Positions 17,236 through 27,061 of a stretch of DNA of 64,000 bases are shown here, one piece after another. The notes beneath the pieces are model-generated. The model was not told the DNA's origin and searched no databases. It saw only the letters and a program-made list of their open reading frames with translations. Source of the stretch: Flavobacterium cupreum (GTDB lineage Bacteria; Bacteroidota; Bacteroidia; Flavobacteriales; Flavobacteriaceae); contig NZ_QWDM01000002.1 of NCBI RefSeq assembly GCF_003996965.1, positions 1 through 64,000 on the forward strand, given 5' to 3'. Every line of letters begins with the position of its first letter. Position 1 is the stretch's first letter. The translations under genes and the position numbers were made by a program.

Positions 17236-20200
17236 TTATCCAGCTATTAATTCTTCTATTTTTTTCTCTTCTGCAATTCGTTGTAATGCTTTTTTGTAAT
17301 CGGTTGGCATTACTTTTACGAAATTGCTTTGTTGGTTTTCCCAGTCTGCTAAAATTCTTTTTGCTAATGGACTGTTGGTGTACAAAGAGTGGTTTTTGAT
17401 CAGTTTTCGTAGTTTGGTTACGTCTTCTTCCTCGATAGGATCAAAGGCAACCATTTCCATGTTGCACACTGTTGCATCGAATTGTTGTTTAGGATCGTAC
17501 ACATAAGCCACCCCACCGCTCATTCCGGCTGCGAAGTTTCTTCCTGTTTTTCCTAAAACTACAACTGTACCACCGGTCATGTACTCGCATCCGTGATCTC
17601 CAATTCCCTCAACAACCGCGGTTGCTCCGGAATTTCTCACACAGAAACGCTCTCCGGCCATTCCATTAATATACGCCTCTCCGGTAATAGCTCCGTAAAG
17701 GGCAACGTTCCCGATAATGATATTTTCTTCAGGTTTGAAGGTGGCGGTAGGAGGTACCTTGATAATTAATTTTCCTCCTGAAAGTCCTTTTCCTAAATAA
17801 TCATTACAGTTTCCGTGAATTTTAAACGACAATCCATTGGTAGCAAATGCACCAAAACTTTGTCCGGCAGAACCTTCAAAATCAACTAAAATAGTGTCTT
17901 CAGGTAAACCTTGTGCGCCATATATTTTTGAGATTTCATTACTCAAAATGGCACCTACAGAACGGTCTGTATTTTTAATTTTAAACGTAACTCTTGTTTT
18001 TTCTTTTCTGTAAATAGAAGGAATCGCTTCTTTGATAATTTCGAAATCCAATACATTTTCCAGGTTGTGATCCTGTTCTGTTGTATTATGGTTCGGAACT
18101 GTTTTTGCTTTTTCCGGTTTGTACAGAATTGATGATAAATCTAAACCATTGGCTTTGTAATGTTTGATCGCTTTGTTCACATTTAATTTTTGTGACTGAC
18201 CCACCATTTCTTTCAAAGTTCTGAAACCTAACTGTGCCATGATTCCTCTTAACTCTTCGGCAATAAAATACATGAAGTTGATCACGTGCTCCGGAGTTCC
18301 TTTAAAGTTTTTTCTCAATTCAGGATCCTGAGTGGCAATACCAACAGGGCAGGTATTTAAGTGACAGGCTCTCATCATGATACAGCCTGAAGCGACAAGC
18401 GGAGCAGTAGCAAAACCAAATTCTTCAGCGCCTAATAAGGCAGCAATAGCTACGTCACGACCTGTTTTCAATTGGCCGTCGCACTCTAAAACGACACGGC
18501 TTCTTAAATCATTTAATATTAAAGTTTGCTGTGCTTCGGCTAAACCAAGTTCCCATGGAATACCGGTGTGTTGCAAAGAAGTCAATGGTGCAGCACCGGT
18601 TCCTCCGTCATAACCTGAAATCAGGATCACGTCGGCTTTTGCTTTGGCAACACCGGCAGCAATGGTTCCAACGCCTACTTCGGAAACTAATTTTACGTTG
18701 ACGCGTGCATCACGATTGGCATTTTTCAAATCAAAAATCAACTGGGATAAATCCTCAATAGAGTAAATATCATGATGCGGTGGAGGCGAAATCAAACCTA
18801 CATAAGGCGTAGAGTTTCTGGTTTCAGCAATCCACGGCACTACTTTTTCTCCCGGAAGCTGTCCGCCTTCTCCTGGCTTAGCACCCTGAGCCATTTTAAT
18901 CTGAATCTCTTTTGCATTTGTCAAATAGTTGATCGAAACACCAAAACGTCCCGAAGCTACTTGTTTGATGGCACTGTTTCTGGAATCGCCGTTGATTTCT
19001 TTCTGGAAACGTTTTGGATCTTCTCCACCTTCTCCGGAATTACTTTTTCCGCCAATTCTGTTCATGGCAATCGCTAAATTCTCATGCGCTTCTCTACTGA
19101 TCGATCCGTAAGACATTGCACCGGTTTTGAATTTCTTCACGATTTCGGTCCATGGTTCTACTTCGTCGATAGAAATCGGATCTAAATTGTTGAATTCAAA
19201 TAAACCTCTGATCGTCATTAGGTTTGAGCTTTGCTCATTGACCATGTCTGAGTATTCTTTATAGCTTTCCGGGCTGTTCAGACGAACGGCCTGTTGTAAT
19301 TTAGAAATCGTAGTCGGGTTGAACATGTGTTTTTCTCCGCCTCTTCTCCATCTGTAAATACCTCCGATTTCCAAAGGCAGTAAGTTGGCGATTTTTGAAT
19401 TTGGAAAGGCTTTCTGGAAACGTTTCTTTACTTCTTTTTCTACTTCTATCAAACCAATTCCTTCGATTCTGGAAGGCGTGTAAGGGAAATATTTAGAGGT
19501 GAATGTTTTATTTAAACCTAAAATCTCGAAAATTTGGGCAGCTCTGTACGAATGTAAGGTAGAGATACCAATTTTGTTCATAATTTTAAGGATACCTTTT
19601 GCAATCGCCTTGTTATAATTGATAATAGCGTAATCTGCTTTAACCTTGGTAATGAATCCCTGGTTCACCTGATCGTGAATGATCTCGTTTACCATGTATG
19701 GATTAATGGCACTGGCACCATATCCGAACAATAAAGCAAAATGATGCGGTTCGCGTGGCTCTGCAGATTCGATTATGATTCCGAATTTAGAACGAACTTT
19801 CAGGATGTTTAAGGAGTGGTGGATGTAAGAACAAGCCAGTAACATCGGGATTGGAGCCATTTGCTCGCTTACGCCTCTGTCTGAAAGGATGATAATATTG
19901 CAGCCTTCAGAAACCGCTTTGAACGTAGCCTGAACACATTTCTCCAACGCACGCTCCAGACCGTTAACTCCTTTTTCTATTTTGTATAAAGTAGAAATGG
20001 TAGCCGATTTGAAATCTTCGTGGTCAATGTTTCTGATTTTATCTAAATCTTCATTAGAAATAACCGGATTCTGGATTTTTAATTTTTTACATTGTTTTGC
20101 TTCAATTTCGAAAATATTAAAATCTCCTCCAATGGCTAAACTGATGTCGGTAATGATCTCCTCACGAATACCATCCAAAGGAGGATTGGTAACCTGAGCA

Positions 20201-21753
20201 AATAATTGTTTGAAATAGTTGTATAATAATTGTGGCTGATCTGATAAAACGGCCAGTGGCGTATCATTCCCCATAGAACTGATGGCTTCAGCACCATCTG
20301 ATCCCATTGGATTGATAATTGTTTTTAAATCTTCGATCGTATAACCGAACAAACGCTGTCTGGTCTGAAAATCAAGTTTTTCAACAGGAACAGGATTGTT
20401 GGTGTAAGGAACTTTAGCCAAGGGTAACAAGTTTGCTTCAACCCATTCTTTGTAAGGACGCTTGGTTACAATTGCTTTTTTTATTTCTTCATCTTCAATA
20501 ATACGGCCTTCGTTCATATCTACCAGAAACATTTTCCCCGGTTCTAGACGACCGTGCTGAATTACATCTTCCGGTTCGATATCCAGTACACCAATTTCTG
20601 ATGACATGATTACAAAACCGCTTTTTGTCAACGTGTAACGGGAAGGACGCAATCCGTTTCTGTCCAGTAACGCACCAATTACGTTTCCGTCTGTAAACGG
20701 AATCGAAGCCGGACCATCCCACGGCTCCATGATGCAGGAGTTGAATTCGTAGAATGCTTTCTTTTCTGCCGACATCGTCTGGTGTTTTTCCCAGGCTTCC
20801 GGAACAACCATCATCATCGCTTCAGGCAAGGATCGGCCGGTCATTAATAAAAGTTCAATAACCATGTCCATAGAAGCAGAATCTGATTTTCCTTCTAAAA
20901 TAATCGGGAATAATTTTTTGATATCATCACCAAAAATTTTGCTTTCCATTAATTCTTCACGGGCACGCATTCTGCTTACGTTTCCGCGAAGCGTATTGAT
21001 TTCACCATTATGACACATGTATCGGAATGGCTGTGCTAAGTCCCATGAAGGGAAAGTATTGGTAGAGAAACGCTGGTGTACTAATGCCAGACGCGTCACT
21101 AAATCGGGATCTTTTAAGTCGATATAATATCGGCTGATGTCTTCCGGCATCAATAAGCCTTTATATATTATAGTAGTGGTCGATAAACTAGTAAAATAAA
21201 ACATGTGACTTTCGGAGGTTTTGGATCCTCTAATCGCGTGTTCGGCAATTTTTCTAGCTGCAAAAAGTTTTGCATTAAATTCTTGTTCCGTTAAATCCTG
21301 ACCGTTTTTGCTAACAAAAACCTGTTTAACCGATGGTTCTTTTTCTGCGGCAATCTGCCCTAAATTTTCTACGTCAACGGGTACGTCTCTCCAGCCTAGG
21401 ACCTTTAAATTCTGGTCTTTGATTGTTGATTCGAAAGCATTCATGCAAAAAGTAACCTGGTTTTTGCTTTTTGGTAAAAAAACCATTCCTACTGCATACT
21501 CACGTGTTTCAGGGATTTCAAAATCACATACTTTTTTGAAAAAGTCATGTGGGATATCAAATAAAATTCCAGCTCCATCTCCAGTTCTTCCATCAGAACT
21601 AACTGCGCCACGATGTTCCAGTTTTATTAAGATGTCCAATGCTTTGTGAATGATGTCATTAGATTTAATACCATTCAAATTACAAATAAATCCTGCACCA
21701 CAATTGTCGTGTTCAAATTCAGGCAAATAAAGCCCTTGTTCTTTAACTCTCAT
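17236..21753 (-). CDS. gltB: Glutamate synthase (NADPH) large subunit
   Basis: GltB hydrolyses glutamine and transfers ammonia through a tunnel to 2-oxoglutarate. The 1505-residue protein starts [21 protein letters not shown]; the nucleophile Cys of the class II glutaminase is residue 18, so a short propeptide is expected to be removed. Later come the central and FMN-binding synthase domains ([33 protein letters not shown]), the 3Fe-4S cysteines [12 protein letters not shown], and the C-terminal beta-helix domain with GXXG repeats. An upstream in-frame ATG at 21795 would add 14 residues and is less likely. Its partner gltD is downstream. Confidence 0.96.
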   Translation of the reverse strand: MRVKEQGLYLPEFEHDNCGAGFICNLNGIKSNDIIHKALDILIKLEHRGAVSSDGRTGDGAGILFDIPHDFFKKVCDFEIPETREYAVGMVFLPKSKNQVTFCMNAFESTIKDQNLKVLGWRDVPVDVENLGQIAAEKEPSVKQVFVSKNGQDLTEQEFNAKLFAARKIAEHAIRGSKTSESHMFYFTSLSTTTIIYKGLLMPEDISRYYIDLKDPDLVTRLALVHQRFSTNTFPSWDLAQPFRYMCHNGEINTLRGNVSRMRAREELMESKIFGDDIKKLFPIILEGKSDSASMDMVIELLLMTGRSLPEAMMMVVPEAWEKHQTMSAEKKAFYEFNSCIMEPWDGPASIPFTDGNVIGALLDRNGLRPSRYTLTKSGFVIMSSEIGVLDIEPEDVIQHGRLEPGKMFLVDMNEGRIIEDEEIKKAIVTKRPYKEWVEANLLPLAKVPYTNNPVPVEKLDFQTRQRLFGYTIEDLKTIINPMGSDGAEAISSMGNDTPLAVLSDQPQLLYNYFKQLFAQVTNPPLDGIREEIITDISLAIGGDFNIFEIEAKQCKKLKIQNPVISNEDLDKIRNIDHEDFKSATISTLYKIEKGVNGLERALEKCVQATFKAVSEGCNIIILSDRGVSEQMAPIPMLLACSYIHHSLNILKVRSKFGIIIESAEPREPHHFALLFGYGASAINPYMVNEIIHDQVNQGFITKVKADYAIINYNKAIAKGILKIMNKIGISTLHSYRAAQIFEILGLNKTFTSKYFPYTPSRIEGIGLIEVEKEVKKRFQKAFPNSKIANLLPLEIGGIYRWRRGGEKHMFNPTTISKLQQAVRLNSPESYKEYSDMVNEQSSNLMTIRGLFEFNNLDPISIDEVEPWTEIVKKFKTGAMSYGSISREAHENLAIAMNRIGGKSNSGEGGEDPKRFQKEINGDSRNSAIKQVASGRFGVSINYLTNAKEIQIKMAQGAKPGEGGQLPGEKVVPWIAETRNSTPYVGLISPPPHHDIYSIEDLSQLIFDLKNANRDARVNVKLVSEVGVGTIAAGVAKAKADVILISGYDGGTGAAPLTSLQHTGIPWELGLAEAQQTLILNDLRSRVVLECDGQLKTGRDVAIAALLGAEEFGFATAPLVASGCIMMRACHLNTCPVGIATQDPELRKNFKGTPEHVINFMYFIAEELRGIMAQLGFRTLKEMVGQSQKLNVNKAIKHYKANGLDLSSILYKPEKAKTVPNHNTTEQDHNLENVLDFEIIKEAIPSIYRKEKTRVTFKIKNTDRSVGAILSNEISKIYGAQGLPEDTILVDFEGSAGQSFGAFATNGLSFKIHGNCNDYLGKGLSGGKLIIKVPPTATFKPEENIIIGNVALYGAITGEAYINGMAGERFCVRNSGATAVVEGIGDHGCEYMTGGTVVVLGKTGRNFAAGMSGGVAYVYDPKQQFDATVCNMEMVAFDPIEEEDVTKLRKLIKNHSLYTNSPLAKRILADWENQQSNFVKVMPTDYKKALQRIAEEKKIEELIAG

Positions 21754-21831
21754 TCTTGATATTTTTTCTACAAAAATAAAGATTTCGTTAAACATAATGT
21801 ATTGAAAATCTAATTTCGCTTACATTTTTGT

Positions 21832-21915
21832 TGTAATATTAGAAAAATGATTCTTAAATGATAATAATATTACAGAACGCATTGTGAAATGACAAAATCA
21901 CAATTTACATTGTAA
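21832..21915. promoter_or_regulatory. Dyad-rich region between gltB and sucC
   Basis: The 417-bp divergent spacer (21754-22170) holds three dyads: TGTAATATT (21832-21840) with AATATTACA (21866-21874); ATTGTGA (21881-21887) with TCACAAT (21898-21904); and TTACA-T-TGTAA (21905-21915). They resemble binding sites for dimeric regulators of gltB or sucC. No regulator can be named. The remainder is AT-rich without genes. Confidence 0.45.
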
Positions 21916-22114
21916 TATATGAAATGAAATTGCGTGTAAGGCTTTGAAATCAGTGAAGTTTTTGTTAAATATCAAACTATTTTACGGTTTTTAGTTAACA
22001 TTTTAGAAGCGATAGTTTAACGATTCCTTTTCTTTCAAAATCAATAACGGTTTAATGTCGGTTTTATGGCATTTTTTAATTGAAAAAAGATTTTACTATT
22101 CAGTTGAATTTTGC

Positions 22115-22122
22115 TATTTTTG
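22115..22122 (+). promoter_or_regulatory. -7 box of sucC
   Basis: TATTTTTG fits TAnnTTTG 48 bp upstream of the sucC ATG. No TTG at the standard distance is found, so only the -7 element is claimed. Confidence 0.4.
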
Positions 22123-22170
22123 TCGCACTTTTATTCTGAAATAAATTCAGAACCAGACAAATTCTATATT

Positions 22171-23364
22171 ATGAACATACACGAATATCAAGGAAAAGAA
22201 ATTTTAGCGAGTTACGGAGTACGCATTCAACGCGGAATTGTGGCTAACAATGCAGTTGAAGCTGTAGCTGCTGCAAAACAATTAACTGCCGAAACCGGTA
22301 CAGGATGGCACGTAATTAAAGCACAAATTCACGCAGGTGGCCGTGGAAAAGGTGGTGGAGTGAAGCTTGCTAAAAACTTACAACAAGTTGAAGAAATTGC
22401 AGGACAAATTATCGGAATGCAATTGATTACGCCTCAGACTTCTGCTGAAGGTAAAAAAGTAAACAAAATTTTAGTAGCAGAAGATGTTTACTATCCTGGT
22501 GAAAGTGAAACTTCTGAATTTTATGTTTCTGTTTTATTAAATAGAGCTACTGGTCGTAACATGATTATGTATTCTACTGAAGGTGGAATGGATATTGAAG
22601 AAGTTGCTGAACACACACCACACTTAATTTTTACTGAAGAAGTTGATCCTACTGTTGGATTACAAGGTTTTCAGGCAAGAAGAATTGCTTTTAACTTAGG
22701 TCTTTCAGGAAATGCTTTCAAAGAAATGGTGAAATTTATCGATTCATTGTACAATGCTTACATTGGTTCTGATGCTTCTATGTTTGAAATCAACCCGGTT
22801 TTGAAAACTTCGGATAACAAAATTATGGCTGTTGATGCTAAAGTAAATATCGATGATAATGCTTTATACAGACAACCAAAATATGCTGAGATGCGTGATA
22901 TCCGTGAGGAGAACCCAATCGAAGTTGAAGCTAAAGAAGTAGGTTTGAACTATGTAGATCTTGACGGTACTGTAGGATGTATGGTAAACGGAGCAGGTCT
23001 TGCAATGGCAACTATGGATTTAATTAAATACGCTGGTTTTGAGCCTGCTAACTTCCTTGATGTTGGTGGAACTGCTGATGCAAAACGTGTTGAAACGGCT
23101 TTCCGTATTATCTTAAAAGATCCTAACGTAAAAGCTATTCTAATCAATATTTTTGGTGGAATCGTTCGTTGTGACCGTGTGGCTCAGGGAGTTGTTGATG
23201 CTTACAAAAATATGGGTGATGCTATTAAAGTGCCAATTATTGTTCGTTTGCAGGGAACAAATGCTGAAATTGCAAAAGAATTAATTGACAATTCAGGTAT
23301 GCCAATTTTATCAGCTGTTCAGTTTCAGGAAGCTGCTGATCAGGTTAAAGCTGCGTTATCTTAA
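22171..23364 (+). CDS. sucC: Succinyl-CoA ligase (ADP-forming) beta subunit
   Basis: SucC with SucD interconverts succinyl-CoA and succinate, with nucleotide triphosphate formation in the TCA cycle. The 397-residue protein begins MNIHEYQGKEILASYGV; upstream in-frame codons are leader. It has an N-terminal ATP-grasp domain (KAQIHAGGRGKGGGVKLAKN, FEINPVLKT) and the C-terminal ligase domain (NGAGLAMATMDLIK, INIFGGIVRCDRVAQGVV). sucD is not adjacent, unlike in enterobacteria. It has its own terminator. Confidence 0.96.
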   Translation: MNIHEYQGKEILASYGVRIQRGIVANNAVEAVAAAKQLTAETGTGWHVIKAQIHAGGRGKGGGVKLAKNLQQVEEIAGQIIGMQLITPQTSAEGKKVNKILVAEDVYYPGESETSEFYVSVLLNRATGRNMIMYSTEGGMDIEEVAEHTPHLIFTEEVDPTVGLQGFQARRIAFNLGLSGNAFKEMVKFIDSLYNAYIGSDASMFEINPVLKTSDNKIMAVDAKVNIDDNALYRQPKYAEMRDIREENPIEVEAKEVGLNYVDLDGTVGCMVNGAGLAMATMDLIKYAGFEPANFLDVGGTADAKRVETAFRIILKDPNVKAILINIFGGIVRCDRVAQGVVDAYKNMGDAIKVPIIVRLQGTNAEIAKELIDNSGMPILSAVQFQEAADQVKAALS

Positions 23365-23390
23365 TCACATAAGAAATCAATTATATAAAA

Positions 23391-23421
23391 AATCCCTTCG
23401 ATATTCGGAGGGATTTTTTTT
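23391..23421 (+). terminator. sucC terminator
   Basis: ATCCCTTCG/CGGAGGGAT stem followed by ten T, 27 bp after the stop. It separates sucC from the repeat array. Confidence 0.85.
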
Positions 23422-23431
23422 TTGGAGTTAT

Positions 23432-24382
23432 TTAACCGCAAGGCGCGCGAGGGTTTTTATTTATAGGAGTTTATATAAACGCAAAGTTCGCAAAGCTATG
23501 TGCATAAGATTGCGAATATTGCCCGCGGTTTCAACCGCGGGTACACAATCTGATATGATAGAATCTTCTGAGCATCCCCGCGGTTGAAACCGCGGGCTAT
23601 ATTTAAAATTATGATCTTTTTTAAACAGCAAAGCTCGCAAAGCTATCTGTATAATGATTTGCGAATTTTAGCGAATATGGCCCGCGGTTTCAACCGCGAG
23701 TGCGCAATGTGATATGATATAACCTTCTGAGCATCCCCGCGGTTGAAACCGCGGGTTATATTTAAGATTATGATCTTTTTTAAACAGCAAAGTTCGCAAG
23801 CTATCTGCATAAGGATTTGCGAATTTTCGCGAATATTGTCCGCGGTTTCAACCACGGATACACAATGTTATATGATACAATCTTCTGAGTATCCCCGCGG
23901 TTGAAACCGCGGGTACGCAATGTGATATGATACAATCTTCTGAACATCCCCGCGGTTGAAACCGCGGGCTATATTTAAAATTATGATCTTTTTTAAACAG
24001 CAAAGTTCGCAAGCTATCTACATAAGGGTTTGCGAATTTTCGCGAATATAACCCGCGGTTTCAACCACGGTACACAATTTGATATGATACAATCTTCTGA
24101 ACATCCCCGCGGTTGAAACCGCGGGTAATATTTAAGATTATGATCTTTTTTAAACAGCAAAGTCCGCAAGCTATCTGCATAAGGATTTGCGAATTTTCGC
24201 GAATATAACCCGCGGTTTCAACCACGGGTACACAATCTGATATGATACAATCTTCTGATCCCGCGATTGAAACCGCAGACTATATTTAAAATTAAGATCT
24301 TTTTTAAACAGCAAAGTTCGCAAAGCTATATCAATTAAAGCTTTGCGAACTTTGCGTAAATTTTAGCGCCCTTTGCGGTTAA
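23432..24382. repeat. Tandem array of 158-bp palindromic units
   Basis: Five units each contain a forward arm CCCGCGGTTTCAACCGCGGG (starts 23522, 23681, 23839, 24052, 24209) and its reverse complement 51-55 bp later (23577, 23736, 23894, 24106, 24260). Arm-to-arm period is 157-159 bp except unit three, which carries an extra 55-bp block (reverse arm at 23949). Spacers are conserved (GATATGATACAATCTTCTGA). Outer limits are TTAACCGCAAGG (23432-23443) and CCTTTGCGGTTAA (24370-24382); just inside the right limit is GCAAAGTTCGCAAAGCT (24311-24327) with its exact inverse (24339-24355). The design resembles bacterial REP/BIME elements. No genes are seen here. Confidence 0.85.
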
Positions 24383-24383
24383 A

Positions 24384-24848
24384 TTACTTTTTATTCTTCC
24401 CGTTTTTATAAACAACTTTTTCTACCACCTGTACTTTAGGTGCCGTTTTTGTGTTGTTTTTCTTGAAAGGTTTTTTAGCTGCAGGAGCAGTTTTAGAAGG
24501 TGCTTTGTCGCCTCTTCCTTTTTCGGCATCTTTGGCACTTGCTTTAAATTCAGGTCTTTCTTTGGTGCTGTCTTTTTTCGGAATTTCAGCTTTATGCTTC
24601 GCTAAAACCTCATTCGGATTTTTAGGGTTTTCTTTAGTGCCTCTTAAATGAATTACCAATCCATTCAGGAAGTTGCGTAAAACCTGATCACCGCATTCCA
24701 TGTAGTTTTCATGATCTTCGGCTCTGAAAAAAGCTCCTAATTCTGATTTTGTAATTCTAAAATCTACTAATTCTAAAATCTCAACTATTTGGTCGTCACG
24801 GAGCATCAAAGCCACGCGAAGTTTTTTTAGGATATCGTTGTTCGTCAT
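24384..24848 (-). CDS. DUF1456 (YehS-like) protein
   Basis: A 154-residue protein. Residues 1-73 are two DUF1456 helix repeats (MTNNDILKKLRVALMLRDDQIVEIL and the second beginning SELGAFFRAEDHENY), a small all-helical fold of unknown role. Residues 75-154 are a low-complexity tail rich in Lys, Ala and Pro, ending VVYKNGKNKK; such basic tails bind nucleic acid in other proteins, but that is only a suggestion. A -7 box TACCTTTG (24870-24863) lies 15 bp upstream of the ATG. Its 3' end borders the palindromic array. Confidence 0.8.
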   Translation of the reverse strand: MTNNDILKKLRVALMLRDDQIVEILELVDFRITKSELGAFFRAEDHENYMECGDQVLRNFLNGLVIHLRGTKENPKNPNEVLAKHKAEIPKKDSTKERPEFKASAKDAEKGRGDKAPSKTAPAAKKPFKKNNTKTAPKVQVVEKVVYKNGKNKK

Positions 24849-24912
24849 CGTTTAATTTTTTACAAAGGTACATTTTAAAAGCAATTAGGTAACAGAACTT
24901 GCTCAAAGTTTT

Positions 24913-24986
24913 TTGCCACGAATTTCACGAATTAAATAAAATTTGACCACAATACAATTCGTGAAAATTAGTGAAATTCGTGGCAA
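24913..24986. repeat. Inverted repeat TTGCCACGAATTTCAC
   Basis: 16-bp exact arms at 24913-24928 and 24971-24986, with inner ACGAATT/AATTCGT repeats. It fills the spacer between DUF1456 and the aminotransferase-like gene. A degenerate relative (ATTCGTGGAAATTCGTG) is at 15406-15424. Confidence 0.75.
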
Positions 24987-24998
24987 CCTTTTTTTTTA

Positions 24999-26030
24999 TT
25001 ATTTTAAATTATAGTCATTTAATATCATTATTAATTTATCTAAATCTTCCGGCAGGTGATTGGCTGTCACTACAATTCTGTTTAGATTATCTGCATTTTG
25101 TTTGTATTTAAAACTGGCGATTATAATCTTATTTTCTGCTAATACGTCAATAACATTTTTGTCTTTCAGATAAATTAGAGGATAATTTTTATCAAATTTA
25201 ATGAAGTCATTTTTGATTAGTTTCTCATCGATGTACTTCAGGTTCTCAAGTAATTTTTGATGTTGTTTGGGATATATTTCAGCAGCATCAGCTAAAGTTT
25301 GTACGAAAGCAGGATTCATTCCGGCTGCAGAAGCGAAGATTTCTGATTTTTTTATTTGATCGATAAAAGAAGCATCGCTTGCAATTACACCTCCCGTTAA
25401 GCCAAAAGCTTTGCCTAAAGAAGAAACCATAATCTTTCTTTTTATCGGAAGATTGATTTCAGAATAAATTCCACAGCCATTTTTTCCTAAAATTCCCAGA
25501 GAATGAGATTCATCGATAAGAAGCGTGATTTCTTTTTTTTTCGAAATTTCTCTCAAAATATTTAACTCAACCGGATTGGTTTCAAAAGAAGGAACTCCGT
25601 CCGTTAGGATTGTAATTTTTTCTTCTTTGTCATCAAGTAACGTTGAATTTATTTTACCGGCAATAAAAACCGGTAAGCTGTTGTTAGTTTGAATCGCCGT
25701 GTGAACATCACCAAAATGAAAAAAAGTATCAGTTTGTTTTTTCAATTCGTCGATTACCAGTTTTCCGGCCAACATTCCGGAGGAAACGGTAGCTACAGCT
25801 TCTACTTTACTATAATTTGCCAAAAAAATTTCTCCGTTTTCATATGCTGTAACTTTCACATTTGCATTTCTCGAACTTCCATATGTCGTTCCCCATTTCA
25901 GAATATTTTTTACGACCAATTCCTGAAAAGCTCTATTTGTTGACAAACCCAAATATGCTGTTCCGCCAAAATACAAATACTGTTCCTGGTCTATTTCGAT
26001 CATTCGATCCGGAAATTGATTGACATTCAT
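24999..26030 (-). CDS. PLP-dependent enzyme of the 8-amino-7-oxononanoate synthase family
   Basis: A 343-residue fold-type I PLP enzyme. Visible are the internal-aldimine lysine in SSLGKAFGLTGG (about 227), DESHSLGILG for the cofactor Asp/His and the N-terminal YLGLSTNRAF. The alpha-oxoamine synthase family joins an amino acid to an acyl-CoA with loss of CO2, but the true substrates here are not evident, and the protein is shorter than BioF (about 385), so bioF is not claimed. It begins 5 bp after the dipeptide epimerase stop; the two are an operon. Confidence 0.8.
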   Translation of the reverse strand: MNVNQFPDRMIEIDQEQYLYFGGTAYLGLSTNRAFQELVVKNILKWGTTYGSSRNANVKVTAYENGEIFLANYSKVEAVATVSSGMLAGKLVIDELKKQTDTFFHFGDVHTAIQTNNSLPVFIAGKINSTLLDDKEEKITILTDGVPSFETNPVELNILREISKKKEITLLIDESHSLGILGKNGCGIYSEINLPIKRKIMVSSLGKAFGLTGGVIASDASFIDQIKKSEIFASAAGMNPAFVQTLADAAEIYPKQHQKLLENLKYIDEKLIKNDFIKFDKNYPLIYLKDKNVIDVLAENKIIIASFKYKQNADNLNRIVVTANHLPEDLDKLIMILNDYNLK

Positions 26031-26035
26031 TACAG

Positions 26036-27046
26036 CTAAATTAAAGTTACACCCGTTCCGTTTAGTTCTGAATAGTGAATTATGCCATTTTTTATCGTTA
26101 CTCCGGTTGCGATATCCTGTGCCAAAAGCAATGCACCGTCCATGTCAACATAATCCAGTTGCGGTAATAAATGGGCGATTGCCGAGATTCCCACGGTAGA
26201 TTCTGTCATACAGCCCACCATGGTTCTAAGACCCAGTTTTTTGGCCTCTTCGATCATGCGTTTCCCGGGGGTCAGTCCGCCGCACTTAACCAATTTGACA
26301 TTTACACCATGAAAATAGTGATGGCATTTTGCAACGTCTTCTTCAATAATACAGCTTTCATCGGCAATAACCGGCAAAACGGAATGTTTATAGACTTCTT
26401 TGTGGGCTTTCCAGTCGTCTGCTCTAATAGGTTGTTCCAGAAACTCAACGCCTAATTTTTTTAATTCAACGGCATTGTTAATGGTTTCTTCAACTCCCCA
26501 GCCGCAATTGGCATCGATTCTGAAAATGGCATCCGTATGTTTTCGTAACTCTTTTACAATGGCAATATCTTCCTGGGTTCCCAGTTTAATTTTATAAATC
26601 GGCCACGGCAGTTCCTGCATTTTAGAGACCATTTTTTCTATGGAAGCAATTCCAATGGTGTAATCGGTCATTGGATTTTTGTCAGGAGAATAGCCCCATA
26701 ATTCATATAGTTTTTTCCCTTTTTTGCGGGCATACCAATCGTTATAAGCCAAATCCAAAGCGCATAACGCAAACATGTCGTGTTGTAAATAAGGATATAT
26801 TTTGGCCCAAAAAGCTTCGGGAGTTTCGTTTTCAGTACTTTCAATAAGATTTCTGGTGGCTTCTAAATCCTGCATCATGACCGGAACCGTTGTTTTGTAA
26901 TACGGATTAGAGGTGGCTTCTCCAAAACCGGAAAAACCATCACTTTTGAGTTCAACAATCAACGAAGGCTGAAAATCAATAGATTCCCTGGAAATGGTAA
27001 AAGTGTGTTTTAGTTGTAGATTGTATGCTCTTAAAATCAATTCCAT
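26036..27046 (-). CDS. L-Ala-D/L-Glu-type dipeptide epimerase
   Basis: A 336-residue enolase-superfamily enzyme of the muconate-lactonising subgroup. Metal and catalytic motifs are visible: KIKLG (second Lys is one base), DANCGW (metal Asp), EQP (metal Glu), DESC (metal Asp) and VKLVKCGG (other base Lys). The family epimerises dipeptides, notably L-Ala-D-Glu from murein recycling. Exact dipeptide preference cannot be read. It lies 15 bp downstream of an esterase and 5 bp upstream of a PLP enzyme, suggesting a peptide scavenging unit. Confidence 0.9.
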   Translation of the reverse strand: MELILRAYNLQLKHTFTISRESIDFQPSLIVELKSDGFSGFGEATSNPYYKTTVPVMMQDLEATRNLIESTENETPEAFWAKIYPYLQHDMFALCALDLAYNDWYARKKGKKLYELWGYSPDKNPMTDYTIGIASIEKMVSKMQELPWPIYKIKLGTQEDIAIVKELRKHTDAIFRIDANCGWGVEETINNAVELKKLGVEFLEQPIRADDWKAHKEVYKHSVLPVIADESCIIEEDVAKCHHYFHGVNVKLVKCGGLTPGKRMIEEAKKLGLRTMVGCMTESTVGISAIAHLLPQLDYVDMDGALLLAQDIATGVTIKNGIIHYSELNGTGVTLI

Positions 27047-27061
27047 AATGTGTGTTTTAAT

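Noticed and set aside
21754..21795. Longer GltB start (14 additional residues)
   Set aside because: The shorter start gives a typical propeptide before the nucleophile Cys; the upstream extension is not family-like.
23285..23587. ORF across the sucC end and the repeat array
   Set aside because: It overlaps the sucC 3' end in another frame and passes through a terminator and palindromes; composition is repeat-driven.
23643..23855. Minus-strand ORF inside the array
   Set aside because: It is made of the repeat units and shows no protein-like composition.
23522..24279. Possible CRISPR array
   Set aside because: The repeats are inverted palindromes in two orientations, the sequences between them are conserved in every unit, and no cas genes lie nearby.
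23422..24383. Hidden tRNA or rRNA genes in the large gap
   Set aside because: No TTCGA/GGTTC arm sets or other tRNA landmarks are seen here or in other spacers.
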